A DNA stretch of 64,000 bases from Manduca sexta (Eukaryota; Arthropoda; Insecta; Lepidoptera; Sphingidae): assembly GCF_014839805.1 (NCBI RefSeq), contig NC_051124.1, positions 6,138,001 through 6,202,000 on the forward strand, given 5' to 3'. Shown here piece after piece: positions 40,901 to 51,789 of the stretch; position 1 is the stretch's first letter, and each line of letters starts with the position of its first letter. The notes under the pieces are model-generated. The model had not been told where the DNA came from, ran no database searches, and saw nothing but the letters and a program-made list of their open reading frames with translations. Made by a program: the position numbers and the translations under genes.

Positions 40901-41643
40901 TAAAAAATCATGTGTGTATTCTTTGTGAATTTATCGTTCGCTTTAACGGTGAAGGAAAACATCGTGAGGAAACCTGCACATCTGAGAAGTTCTCTATAGG
41001 AATTTCGAAGGTGTGTGAAGTCTACCAATCCTCACTAGGCCAGGCGTGGTGGACTAAGGCCTAATCCCTCTCAATAGTAGAGGAGGCCCGTGCTCAGCAG
41101 TGAGCAAGTATTATTATACAGGGCTGATATTATTATTTTTATTATTAATAATTGATAGAGGACTTTAACTACAGGGGCATAGATTCAAGTTAAGATAAAA
41201 TTAATATTAATTGGGCGGGGCATGTATGCAGGAAGGTCACCACAGGCATGTATGATGGGGACCCATAAATTGAGATAAAAAAAATATTCCTAGGAAGCCG
41301 TCCTCAAAAAAAATTTACATTTCTGAAAACAGCTGTTAACCTAAAATTATACCAATACGATATTATAGGTAGTAATAAAACTAAAATCCTATTTTATTAA
41401 TGAACCTATGAGTAAGCGCGAAAGATGATTCATGAAAACTTGTAAACCTAGCTTAAAAATACCAAAAAATATATTTTTAAAATGTTATATACTTACATCT
41501 TTAGCCATTTTGCAGTAAGGGCAGTAGCTCTTAGAGAACACAACCACTTTATCTTTAGAAATGGCATCTTTAATAAATAATTGAATTTCTGGTGAATTCG
41601 CCATCGCTGTAGAACGGACAATTTTGGTTGACTGAGTCCCCAT
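37916..41643 (-). CDS. Glutaredoxin, dithiol CPYC type, three exons
   Basis: Spliced minus-strand gene: exon 1 41643-41497 (49 codons), exon 2 39308-39204 (35 codons), exon 3 38014-37916 (32 codons plus TAA), 116 residues. Both introns are phase 0 with GT-AG ends (donors GTAAGT and GTGAGT). The protein has the glutaredoxin fold markers in order: VVVFSKSYCPYC with active-site Cys41 and Cys44, TGFRTVPQVFINGN with the cis-proline TVP at 84-86, and VGGGSDV at 95-101 for glutathione binding. Family knowledge: such proteins use glutathione to reduce disulfides and protein-glutathione adducts, usually in the cytosol or mitochondria. An in-frame TAG lies five codons above the first ATG, so Met1 is the outermost start. 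A second ATG (Met14) has a better context. Length fits single-domain animal glutaredoxins. Introns are 2188 and 1189 bp and are filled with transposons. Family assignment is secure; which insect paralogue it is cannot be said. Confidence 0.95.
38180..39020 (+). mobile_element. Decayed Helitron in glutaredoxin intron 2, split by a SINE
   Basis: It starts TCTATACT and continues through single copies of the CTCAGGAGC, GTTGGATAGCC, AATAAGAGCAGAGCATTAAT and GGTAAAAGTTATGCAACAGG blocks shared with the Helitron at 44384. It is interrupted at 38610-38942 by a SINE flanked by a 13-bp duplication. Its 3' hairpin and CTAG end are too decayed to fix the boundary. Confidence 0.6.
38610..38942 (+). mobile_element. 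tRNA-derived SINE with 13-bp target duplication
   Basis: The element starts AGCGGCGATAG. It has a tRNA-type A box (TAGTCTGGTTGG) and B box (GGTTCAAATGC), a lepidopteran SINE body (CCTGCACA, TCTATAGGAATTTC, AGGCCTAATCCCTCTCAG) and an ATATTATATTAT tail. TAATTTCTATCTC flanks it at 38597-38609 and 38943-38955, marking a retrotransposition into the older Helitron. RNA polymerase III would transcribe it; a LINE supplies the reverse transcriptase. Confidence 0.85.
40065..40280. mobile_element. Foldback (MITE-like) element in glutaredoxin intron 1
   Basis: Arms at about 40070-40150 and 40190-40275 are inverted copies sharing ATGAAGGTTTTAAGTTA and ATGCTCTAG, with a spacer of about 40 AT-rich bases. 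Outer limits fade gradually on both sides, so the true ends are unclear. Confidence 0.6.
40420..40439. repeat. (ATT)n microsatellite
   Basis: Six to seven ATT units within glutaredoxin intron 1. Confidence 0.8.
40811..41137 (+). mobile_element. tRNA-derived SINE in glutaredoxin intron 1
   Basis: This is the best-preserved copy: A box TAGCCTAGTTGG at 40820-40831 and B box GGTTCAAATCC at 40865-40875, spaced as in tRNA genes, then the same body as the copy at 38610 and an ATT-rich tail. Same orientation as that copy, opposite to the host gene. Target duplication not clearly readable in the AT-rich flanks. Confidence 0.85.
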
Positions 41644-42529
41644 ATAAAAAAAAATCTATTTTGATTTCAAAAAGTCACTGACCAAAGAGTTTATACTCTA
41701 CACATCAGTAATACCAGCTCGCAGAAATATTTACCCCTAAATCTATTTCGTTAAAAATCTCTAAAAACGCCAAAAACATTGGGAAATTCCCCCCGAAAAA
41801 AATATAATATAGATATGTATGTAGTATATTTTCCTTGTGGTTCTACCTTTGTTAAAAACATAAATTTGGATTTAAAATGTACTTACTCTTTTCCTTTGCA
41901 AACAAGTAAATAACAGCAAATATAACCACAGTGACCATAAGGTAGTCGTTGTAATATTATGAAATTTCTTTAAAAATAATTTCACATTTGCAAGGAATAT
42001 ATTATATATAATAATATATTAATATAAGGAATAAATGTACTATGTAAATATATTATATATGATGTCGCTACGTCACTAGATCAATAAATAAATGATTGCC
42101 TCGATTTGGTTATCCCAGGTCTAGGTCTCAAACGTCTTGCTGACCTTTATGTTTCTAAATAAAAAAATCTTCCACTTATTTTTAACCCCTACATATTAGT
42201 GGAAAAATTGAGTTGGGAACCCTAATACTAGAAAATGGAATAGAGGAGTCTCTATTTGTGTCATAGATAACATAACTGTGGAGGTCTGCCACGTTGATTA
42301 TAATTGATGGTAGAAGCAAGGAGAATCATTTTATATGTGGAACTACGCACAAATGGATAAAGTGTCTAGCTGTAAGCATCAAAATACAATTCAAAAACCC
42401 ATCACAATAGTGGTGGCGTATCAAGAGGGGATAATCTTGTTTAATTCAATATCCTACTCTAATAACTTTTAGCGCTATCTTTAAAATATGTCCATTTGCT
42501 ATCGTCGCGCTACCATAATTTGACTCTTT

Positions 42530-42752
42530 TTAACCAATGACGTTTTGCAAATAGACGCGTCATAGGCTAACAAAATTGCACATAAAAACAGCGTAGTATT
42601 TACTAAAGTCACATACCTATACAGCCCTAGCAGCTCGCATTGATATGGCCCGAGTGGGCCCATTCGGACTACTGCAAATTAATACTGCGCTGTTTTTATG
42701 TGCAATTTTGTTAGTCTATGACGCGTCCATTTGTAAAACATCATTGATTTTA
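42530..42752. mobile_element. Foldback (MITE-like) element A
   Basis: Inverted arms of about 63 bases (42530-42593 and 42688-42752) share CAATGACGTTTTGCAAAT and AACAAAATTGCACATAAAAA with few mismatches and surround about 95 unrelated bases. TTAA lies at or near both ends, as in piggyBac-derived MITEs. No coding sequence. Confidence 0.65.
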
Positions 42753-43027
42753 ACCCCCTTATTCATAGATGTTATTTATCTAAGCTCTATCTTCGCTGTG
42801 ATAACAAGTTTGTTTCTCAGTGCTGACGGTGTGGCAGCCTTCGCAGTACGTAGATATACGGCAGTTGTGATTAGCTAATATTGAGATACAACTTAAATCT
42901 AGTTGGCTGTCAGATAAACAAAGCTTAGCAAACAGCAAGCTGTCAGATAAACAAAGCTGAGAAACAGACTTGTTATCACATCAATGCTCCATCCTTAGAT
43001 AAATCACGTCTATGAATAAGGGGGTAA
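42751..43027. mobile_element. Foldback (MITE-like) element B
   Basis: Terminal inverted repeats of about 70 bases start TAACCCCCTTATTCATAGA and end TCTATGAATAAGGGGGTAA. Left arm 42751-42820, right arm about 42957-43027. The core holds two direct copies of GCTGTCAGATAAACAAAGCT. It begins exactly where element A ends. The TAA or TTAA edges suggest a piggyBac-like or Harbinger-like MITE; the superfamily is not settled. Confidence 0.65.
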
Positions 43028-43228
43028 CCCCCTTATTATTAGGATATAGAGGATAATTTACCAATTTATTCCAACGTAGATAAAGTTATTACTATTTAAT
43101 AATAAGCGATATCATTATTACAGAGAAGAATTGAATCACGCTAAATCGAATCGTAAAATCTCTAATAATGATGTTAAAAATTTTACTAATAAAATGAAAA
43201 TTTGAAGTGCATGTTGTATTTTACGTAC

Positions 43229-43552
43229 GACTAGTTGACCCGACCAAAGAGAATGTAATCACTACATTTTGACCCGACCTGAGGACCCGACAGACGTTGT
43301 CCCTATGAATTTGCAGCGCGCATTCTGTCAGTCGCTGACAGTTATTTCAAACAATTGACAGTTATATAAAATTAATATTTTCGTTAAGTTTTCTTGTATT
43401 TTCTAATTTTCCGCGTATTTTTTCATTTTTTTCTTTCGTAAGAACCTTCTCCTGACAATAACAAACACAAAAAAAAGTGAAATCGGTCCAGCCTTTCACG
43501 CGTGATAGCGTGACTAAGGGAAATAGGGATTCATTTTTATATATATAGATAT
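43229..43552 (+). repeat. ~300-bp dispersed repeat, copy 1
   Basis: It runs from ACTAGTTGACCCGACC to a TTTTTATATATATAGAT tail and shares long blocks with the inverted copy at 60119-60406 (CATTCTGTCAGTCGCTGACAG, AAGTTTTCTTGTATTTTCTA, AAGAACCTTCTCCTGACAAT, GAAATCGGTCCAGCC). The microsatellite-like 3' end and the absence of coding sequence suggest a short RTE-like or SINE-like retroelement; family not certain. Confidence 0.7.
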
Positions 43553-44383
43553 GTTAATTTTTTTTCACCTTCCCAAAATATATATTTACACAGGAAATAA
43601 GAGTAATCGTAAACAAAAAATAACCAATTACTAATTATAAAAATATAATTGTTAATCGAATTATAAAATGTAATAACGTAGCTGTAATCGTACGTCGAAT
43701 TTTGGGAATTAACCGAGTAATATTTATGGTAATCCCGATTACATTTTGTAATCATTTAATTTTTAATCAAATTCTTTTTTTTCTACCGACCTCGCTGAGT
43801 CAGTTATGAACTTGCCATACATGATGCGACAGTCGTACGGATTGACATACCAAGTGTAGATAACATCGTTTGAAAGTCCATAGCAACCCATAGACAATCC
43901 ACTATCCAATCTTATTTGTATTACAATGGACAGCGTCTCTTAGCTGAGGCAGGACGAGTTGGATGCGTAGCATCTATAATAGTAGTCTGTGCGAGTTGGG
44001 TGGGAACGGGAAAATCCGCACCTATAGATTTTCCGAAGAAATGCGTCTATTAGAAATTAATCGTAGCGAGTTGGATCGACGAAGAGAACACGCACAGTAC
44101 CATTGCAGCACAGCCGATGGACGATAAGCTCAATTTATTGAATCTAAGATTTATGCAATATTGGCGTCGCTAAGAGTAACCATAAAATGCTTTATTTTTA
44201 TTGATACTTCATAATAATATACCCAAAAGAATGAAATAGAGATAAATAAACAAAAATTGTAAGCTGGGTTATTTAAAGTTATACTTGGTTTTATAATATG
44301 CATATTAAAAATCTTTGACTCCACTAAAAGAACTCTTACGTAGTATGTTACTTACTCTATGACAAGCACTTAAAAATCACTAA

Positions 44384-45398
44384 TCTATACTATTATATAA
44401 AGCTGAAGAGTTTGTTTGTTTGTTTGTTTGTTTGAACGCGCTAATCTCAGGAACTACCGGTCCAAACTGAAAAATTCTTTTTGCGTTGGATAGCCCTTTG
44501 TTTGTGGAGTGCTATAGGCTATATATCATCACGCTATACCCAATAGGAGCGGAGCAGTAATGGCCAATCTCAGGAAATACCGATCCAAACTGAAAAAATC
44601 TTTTTGCGTTGGATAGCCATTTGTTCGTGGAGTGCTATAGTCTATATATCATCACGCTATACCGAATAGGAGCGGAGCAGTAATAGCTAATCTCGGGAAA
44701 TACCGGTCCAAACTGAAAAATTCTTTTTGCGTTGGATAGCCCTTTGTTCGTGGAGTGCTATAGGCTATATATATATATCATCACGCTATACCCATTAGGA
44801 GCGGAGCAGTAATGGCTAATCTCAGGAACTACCGGCCTAAACTGAAAAAATCTTTTGCGTTGGATAGCCCTTTGTTCGTGGAGCGCTATAGGCTATATAT
44901 CATCACGCTATACCCAATAGGAGCGGAGCAGTAAAAGCTAATCTCAGAAACTACCGGTCCAAATTGAAAAAAATATTTTTGCGTTGGATAGCCCTTTGTT
45001 TGTGGAGTGCTCTTAGTTATATAACATCACGCTATGACCAATAGGAGCGGAGCAGTAATGAAACATGTTGCAATAAAACGGGGACAATTTATTAGTTTTG
45101 AGAGCGTCCGTTGCGTGCGCTGCGTAAACGGTTAAAGTTATGCAACAATGATGTATGACGGGATTGTTCCTCTTAAAAAGTTCTAAAAAATATATTATAA
45201 AACAAAGTCCCCCGCTGCATCCGTCTGCCTAAACGTGTTAAACTCAAAAACTACCCAACGTATTAAGATGAAATTTGGTATGGAGACAGTTTAAGACCCT
45301 GGGAAGAACTTAGGCTCCCGGGAAACTACTACTTTTATAACGGAAATCTTTAGCCTGAAAAACTTTATAACGCGGGCGGAGCCGCGGGCAAAAGCTAG
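44384..45398 (+). mobile_element. Non-autonomous Helitron with internal tandem repeats
   Basis: The element starts TCTATACTATTATA after an A and ends at CTAG followed by T, with a short GC hairpin (CGCGG...CCGCG, 45371-45386) nine bases before the end. These are the hallmarks of Helitrons inserted between A and T. It has no coding capacity. After a (TTTG)n run it contains five tandem copies of a 122-129 bp unit (44441-45060), then a unique part with the AACGGTTAAAGTTATGCAAC and ATGTATGACGGGATTGTTCC blocks shared with the copies at 25295-26112 and 38180-39020. Copying depends on a rolling-circle helicase encoded elsewhere. Confidence 0.8.
44441..45060 (+). repeat. Five tandem copies of a ~123-bp unit
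   Basis: Units begin at 44441, 44564, 44687, 44816 and 44938, each with CTAATCTCAGGAACTACCGG near its start, GCGTTGGATAGCCCTTTG in the middle and AATAGGAGCGGAGCAGTAAT at its end. Unit 3 is 6 bases longer through extra TATATA. The related Helitron in glutaredoxin intron 2 has a single unit, so the array is an expansion within this copy. Confidence 0.9.
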
Positions 45399-47126
45399 TT
45401 GTTAATAAAACATTTGAATTTAGAACATACTGCGGATTACTGTTATGCATCAAAACACAAATTTGTATACCTAAGTAATATCTTGTACGGAATTAGCCTT
45501 CTAATAAAAATAGAATACTTATAGATGTATCTTTTATTTAAAACGTTAATCTCTACAATGATCTATATTATTATAATGTAGGAAAGAAAAAGGCAGTACA
45601 GGACTAAGCCATATTGGGACAAAGGTAATAAAAATAAATATTTAACACGTTAAATGTACTTATTAATTTAATTTATTTCACTTTAACCTAGAGTACAGAG
45701 CACTTTTTTTGCAACCAGTGTTGGTATTATTATTTAGATGATTTATTAAGGAATATTTTGATAGGAATTATAATTTCTCAAAAAGAATTAAACTATTTTT
45801 TTTTAAAGATTTTTTTCGTACTTCTTCGTATATTCCCGGCCGTTAAACTAGAGCCGCGTAGGTAAATGTATAGAATTAATGCTTAAGAGCGTTTGCTAAT
45901 TGCTTTGCTTAAATAAGTCTAAAGTACTTTGTAAAAAAACTTTTACCTCTGCAATACTGGGACGCCGAAGTACCGTATGTAATTTATATAACGTAGTTTA
46001 TTGCTAACTTCAATTTAATAATAGACTTAATATATTATATAAATTTGTACCTACCTAAATACATTTTTTTTTTATTAATATGTATAAGGTACATAATAAT
46101 ATCCCACAATCAATTTATTTAATTTTATAAAGCTAAATAATTCTCAGCTTATACAATCACATTAAAGTTTAAAGGTACAATTACATTAATATTCCAACAA
46201 TAAACAAGGAGTTACATGCGGTTGCATTATAATATAATAATTGTTTTTGTCGCTGATTCATCGTTTTTGTTTATCGTTTCGGCAAGCTTACTCAACATTT
46301 TGAGCACACCGATCAGGTTTAATGACTTTTTGTTTTAATCGATTCCATCGTTACAGAGTTTGAAGTCATCCGTTCCATATAAGGAAGGCGGGAGTTGGGA
46401 CAACAATCAAGTTGCACGCCAAGTTCCAACGTTGAATCGCTCATCGATCCAACTACTAGGTTAAACAATGAGTCAACCAATTATACTAATCAAAAATTAA
46501 ATATAAAAAAAAACATAGTATCACTCTTTTTATCCCTTTTTCAGGGGTAGGCAGCGGTGTAACACACACACATGTCACCATTGTTTAATATTTAGCAAAG
46601 TGAAACGTACAAAACCCTATCAGTACAATCGTACCGTATACCATATAAAGTATGAAGTCGCGTTTTAACTATAACTTTGGTACTTGTGAGTTGCAACGCA
46701 CTAAGTGCAATAATCGTTAATTAAAAATATTTATTTATGAAGACTACACTTTATCAGTATATTTGTAATAATTTACCCTTCGTCAACCTCACATCGCGTA
46801 ATGTGATAGGGGATATTCAACAAGTCTATTATCATATCGAAACAGGTGTGTTTACTGTAATGGAAAATCCCACTTCATTTATTTTTGCCTTATCTTAGAT
46901 TCAGACACAAAATCTATGGGTTGTAGCCCAAGTAGGTACGCTACCACCTAATGAGGTGATCATTGAACATTGGTTTTGAAATTATATTAATATTAAAAAG
47001 GTTTTCGAATAATAAATGTGCTACCAAAGTTATATGTTCAAATAACGAATACCTTAGCCAAAAAAGGCATACGTACTTTATTTTTATAAGTACAATAGCA
47101 CATAACATTATTATGCAGGGCTAATA

Positions 47127-47132
47127 GATATA

Positions 47133-47163
<31 letters not shown>
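47127..47163. repeat. (AT)n microsatellite
   Basis: An almost pure TA dinucleotide run with a single TTTA interruption. Confidence 0.9.
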
Positions 47164-47168
<5 letters not shown>

Positions 47169-48301
47169 TGTATCTTCGTCGCGCCAGATCTGCGGTAACT
47201 AGTGGCATGTGATCTAAACCGCACTGAGACTTGCCAGCGCACAACATTTTGCACACCACCAACGGTACTATCGAGTATGCACCGTTAACTAATTACATGG
47301 ATTCAAAACTTATTACCTCTCCGCTTTTTAGCATAACAAAGCAATAATTAAATACCCCTTTACTAAAATTACTTCTTGGTTTAAAAGTTTTATATTTATA
47401 GTTCGGAAACATTGTTTATTAACACGAAATTTAAATAAGCACGCCAGGTGCGTTTTGGATGAGGCTGTAGAACATGTTTACATTAAGCAACAGGTGACAG
47501 AAATCGTGGTGTATGAAGTAAATGCATTTTAATACAATGCATGTTGTCATCCTCGGTTTCTAGAAACAAGAAATTCTTGTGAAATATCACGCGACAGGCT
47601 ACTTCCGGGTCGAGCGCAAAGGGTGTTTTGAAACTCGACACCGCGCGGCCGATCGACACCTGGTGACTGTAGTTAGCGTATTTGTAAGCTTTGTGTCCAA
47701 GATGAGGGCCATAACGAGTGTTTTTTGTTCATTTTGTGCCATTCCAATCTTTGAGTCATGATATTTTTATATGGCCACGCCTCTACAAATGTTAGCAGGA
47801 TAAAATAATTTCCTTTTAGCACTAACATACTACATTTCAAATGTAAATAAGAAATATATAATACTTTCCATTTCATACCCCATGGATAATATTTCCATAT
47901 CTTTGTTTAATCCACCTGACCAGTGTACTCAAACTACGTAATTGGTAATTGGCCTTGTTTATGGGTGATTTTTTTCTGTTGGCATAGATATATAATGCTG
48001 TATATACACTTGTGATAATTCTAATCACACGTATGGTCTATAGCTACGTGTTTATATTGTGAAATCTAGATATTAAGTTCATTTATATGTAGGTAACTAT
48101 AGATAACAAACCAAAGTTTTTCCCCTATTCTACTACCTCTTCAAATTACAAAGGTTTATCTGCTTTATTTAAAACATGATAATATATTTTGAGACCAAAT
48201 TTATCTGAATAATTTAATAAATTTAAATCTATATAACATTATTATGTAAATTGCTTGTAATAAAAATCATCATTCAAACGTACATAATATTCTTTTTGCA
48301 A

Positions 48302-48344
48302 CGGATGAAAATTAATTTGAATTTTTCAAATTAATTTTCATCCG
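48302..48344. repeat. Perfect 20-bp-arm hairpin
   Basis: CGGATGAAAATTAATTTGAA is followed by TTT and then its exact reverse complement. Weaker pairing continues outside to about 48285 and 48362. Probably the core of a very small foldback element. Confidence 0.75.
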
Positions 48345-49054
48345 ATTACAAAAATATAATCACCAAACTTTGTTTTACATCATAACTAAGTATGTGGATT
48401 CTTATACCTATATAAAAACATCTATAGTCTATACTAATAAAATAGCTATTAAAATTATTTTTAGATAGATGCGATATTCTAGGAAGCACTATCTTATTGT
48501 AATTAAATTCATTTACCGACCAATGTTTAATTTGTATTTAAAAGGTTAATGAATTATCTCGATAAACATGCAGAATACAAAGACAATGCTCATCCGAATT
48601 GCTTTCAATTGATAACATGCATGTAGCAACCAAGTCCAACAGCTGTATTGTTACAAATAAATTCCACGAAAACAAACCATAGCTGCATAAAGATCAAGTG
48701 TCCTTTATTCTGATATCTTTTATGATATATCAGAATATACATAATTATGAAAAAAAAAATGTTCCTAGAATGCATAACTTCCTTTATTAACTACGTAGTT
48801 TTTAACTTAATTACCTTAGCCTTATATTAAATCCTGTACGATTTAATTTCTTCGGTAACCTAGTTAATATAATATGTATTAATTACACTGAAAAATAAAA
48901 TAATACATGTTGGAAATAAAAATGTTACATGTCCCGTGGTTAATATTTTACAATACAGTCAAGATACCTATTAACTTCCTAATATCCTTTAATTTTTAGT
49001 TAATTATAATCACTTTTCGTAATAGAATATAATACTAACGTTATGAATATTTAA

Positions 49055-49189
49055 ATGGCTGCCCCATTTATAGGTTTCTTTGTTTCATACAAAAGACCAC
49101 GCTTTGTTTCGGATGATGAAACTCGAAACAATAAGGTTATTTATTTGTTTACGGACGAGAGCTCGAAGATGTATGGGTGTGGTAAGTAT
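49055..49189 (+). other. Weak exon candidate ending at a GTAAGT donor
   Basis: An ATG-initiated frame (MAAPFIGFFVSYKRPRF...) is open for 45 codons up to a strong GTAAGTATT donor. A possible 30-base exon follows at 49407-49436 (TTACAG|CCAGAAAC...GACGAC|GTATGT). The peptide is not recognised. The longer open frame through this region runs into the retro-insert and is not a gene as a whole. Confidence 0.2.
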
Positions 49190-49460
49190 TATACTACTAG
49201 TAGGTACCTCGGTACTAATGTGAACATTCCAGATATTTTTTATATTATCCCTTTTTTAATCTGTCTTAACAAATTAAATCTTTACGAATGGTTATTTCAC
49301 AGCAATCCATACCTACTCAACAATAAAAATAAGAGTGACTTTAATCTCCCTTCATTGCTACTAGAGCCTTATAAACTTGGATATTATACAGTTTTAACAT
49401 TACAGCCAGAAACACGCACCAAGCAGGTGGACGACGTATGTATTATTATGTTATCACCGC

Positions 49461-49778
49461 CATGCTTAGGTATCTTTTTTTTGTTTTCGCGGAGAAAGTG
49501 CCTTATTACTACCGCCCAGCCTTCGTGGGGGCGACTGAGCAGTTATGCTGGGGTAACCGTGCCTTACGGTCCGGCGTTGAGCCGCCCGGATTTGATGGTG
49601 ACCTTCGGGCGACCGCCGGGCCGAGTCCCTAACCCTATATACAACTTAACCTATGCACGGCCTACCAGCTAAAACTCCGCGGTGGCCCTCTTCGGCGCAT
49701 TAGGGACGGCTGCGGGCATCCTCTGACGTTGAAGTGTCTAGTCTGCGACCGCAGCCGCCCCTGCATGCTTAGGTATCT
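49461..49778 (-). mobile_element. Poly(A)-tailed retro-insert with 15-bp target duplication
   Basis: CATGCTTAGGTATCT is present at 49461-49475 and again at 49764-49778. Between them lie 288 GC-rich bases that, on the minus strand, end in an A-rich tail (CGAAAACAAAAAAAA). This is the signature of target-primed reverse transcription. The minus-strand text includes GAGGGCCACCGCGGAGTTTT, which I associate with 3' ends of R1-like lepidopteran LINEs; family assignment is tentative. It is probably a 5'-truncated copy. The intact duplication suggests a fairly recent insertion. Confidence 0.75.
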
Positions 49779-50844
49779 AAGCATGGGCAGATGCGTCCTC
49801 TCATAATAAATAGCAAGAAGAATATTTTTCATAAAGATCAATTACGTTTTAAACAGGTTTTTGCTCGCGGCTCCGCTCGAGTGAAAGTCACGACGGCACA
49901 CTCCTAACCTCCATTTTACTCCAGCACATGTTTTTTGCAAAATGAAGGGGTGACAATTCATGATTAATGAGTTGGCGACGACGGGTAAGTAATTACAGAT
50001 TAGCTTTGGTCATGACATGACCTGTATGATGAAAGAAATAGTCCAACGGGAAAAAAACACTGAATGCTAATCAAAAAAAGATATTTTGAAAACTAAAGCA
50101 AAATTAAATATTTTATGAATAAAATTAACAAATGTGTATTGTTATAATAAGACGAAAATAATAACGAATACCAACCAACAGGTAGAGCAACGTATGACCT
50201 TACTCAGAGCAGGACAAAAAGGGATTTAAATAGATTACCTATAAAGATTAAATTAAGCCTAAAACGTATCTATATTTCCTCTCATTGTTTGCAGAATTAC
50301 TTATTTAAAAGTAACACTAATTTGACTCAAACTTTGCCCTCCAGCAATCATTATAGGCATTATGAAAGATTATTAAATAACGTTTTGTTTTATCTTCATT
50401 ACCAAAAAGCAATTTACTGTGTATTAGTATGTGTAACGTGACGCGTTAAGAAATACGTTACTCGTTTATTGCACAAGTAATTACTGTAAATGTATATAAA
50501 ACTTATAATGGCATGTTGCCAATTTCGAACGTACCTACTCTTAACAAATAATAACGCGTGAAAGTATCTTTCAAACACAAAACTTTTTATTAATTGATAT
50601 ATTAGCGACTATATAGTCACATAATCATTAAAATATCAAAAAGATTCTGCATAGCTATTTATTATTATAATCAGTTTTGGTGCATAGCGTAAAATTAGAT
50701 GTGCCTTCTTGATCACGTGGCAGGGTATACTATGGGCTTCGGTCCAGTCGGTCTGATTTTTTACACAGGGAAATCCACTCACAGATTTCTGCAAGACTTA
50801 CCGGTTTAAACCGTCCAACCGACTCAAACCCCATCATGTTTATT

Positions 50845-50865
50845 CTCTCTCTCTCTCTCTCTCTC
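50845..50865. repeat. (CT)n microsatellite
   Basis: About ten CT repeats, GA on the minus strand. Such a run could bind GAGA-type factors, but nothing nearby suggests a promoter. Confidence 0.9.
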
Positions 50866-51009
50866 CCTCGTAAATCGAAGATCGCAGGATTCGAATGTGT
50901 ATGCAACCGCAACGTTTATCAAATTGTTTTGTAAAGGCAGAGGGAAAGAGGAGATTTGCTTCATGCAATTTTCAGTTCAAGTTATGATGTGTGTCTTTTT
51001 AGTAACTTA

Positions 51010-51066
51010 TTCAGTCGCATCCTGAAACCAAATGAAAGTTCATTTGGTGACCAGGATGCGACTGAA
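51010..51066. repeat. 57-bp hairpin
   Basis: Arms beginning TTCAGTCGCATCCTG and ending CAGGATGCGACTGAA are nearly perfect inverted copies around an AG turn, with one small bulge. No known element recognised. Confidence 0.7.
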
Positions 51067-51789
51067 ACTTAGCAAGTGCTGACCCACGTGAGTTTATAAT
51101 TTACGAATACGGGACAGCCCAGTGTTCTATTATGTCTACCACGGTATTTCAGTCTTTGGCGCCAGTAGGCCCACCAAACAAGACAGTGAATGTTAGATCA
51201 GGTATTGGCGATTACATTTGATCTACAGAAAGTCTATAATAATGTACACCTAAAGTAGTAATATGGGCACCAACAATAGACAGTGCCAGAAATGTATTTT
51301 ACGTCATCACCGATTATAGTTAATGACCGTGGATTCATCTGTAGAAACATTGAAGTAGCCGTTATTAGTGTGCCTGTCTATCACCAAATCCGTTGCAAAT
51401 ATAACAAGTTCTTATTCCAAAAGTTGTAGAGGACCGGGCGAATAGAAGCGATTAATAAAAATTATAGCCCTACAGCGTAGCTGTGGGATCGTCAGATAGA
51501 GAGAAGGTTTCAAGGTGACTAAACTCCAAAACAAAATTGAATAAGTAATGGTGATTTCATAAACTCGTTTGAAAGTAAGAATATATTATGACTAATAGTT
51601 TACCTGTGGATACTTTACAAGCTTACCTTGACAAACAATGGCTACAACAATACAATATTCATACATAAATACTTCGTTAGCATATGCAAATACCAAAGAT
51701 AACCTGTATAAAATTATTTTCCATTTTTTTAAGTCTGGTCGTTTATTACACTGCCCTAAAGCGGGTTGGCGGATCTCTGTTATAATAAT

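Larger units (their letters stand above)
45399..49054. other. No gene seen
   Basis: AT-rich. Contains the AT microsatellite, the hairpin at 48302 and a short piece at about 46535-46580 (TTTTTCAGGGGTAGGCAGCGGTGTAA) that resembles a common lepidopteran interspersed repeat. Confidence 0.5.

Noticed and set aside
40828..41064. 78-codon open frame in the SINE
   Set aside because: Lies entirely within a tRNA-derived SINE, which does not code for protein.
42645..42878. 77-codon open frame
   Set aside because: Spans two foldback elements; hydrophobic reading is by chance.
49055..49672. 205-codon open frame on the plus strand
   Set aside because: Its last part reads through the GC-rich retro-insert that has a target duplication, so the length is accidental; only the first 45 codons up to a GTAAGT donor were kept as a weak exon candidate.
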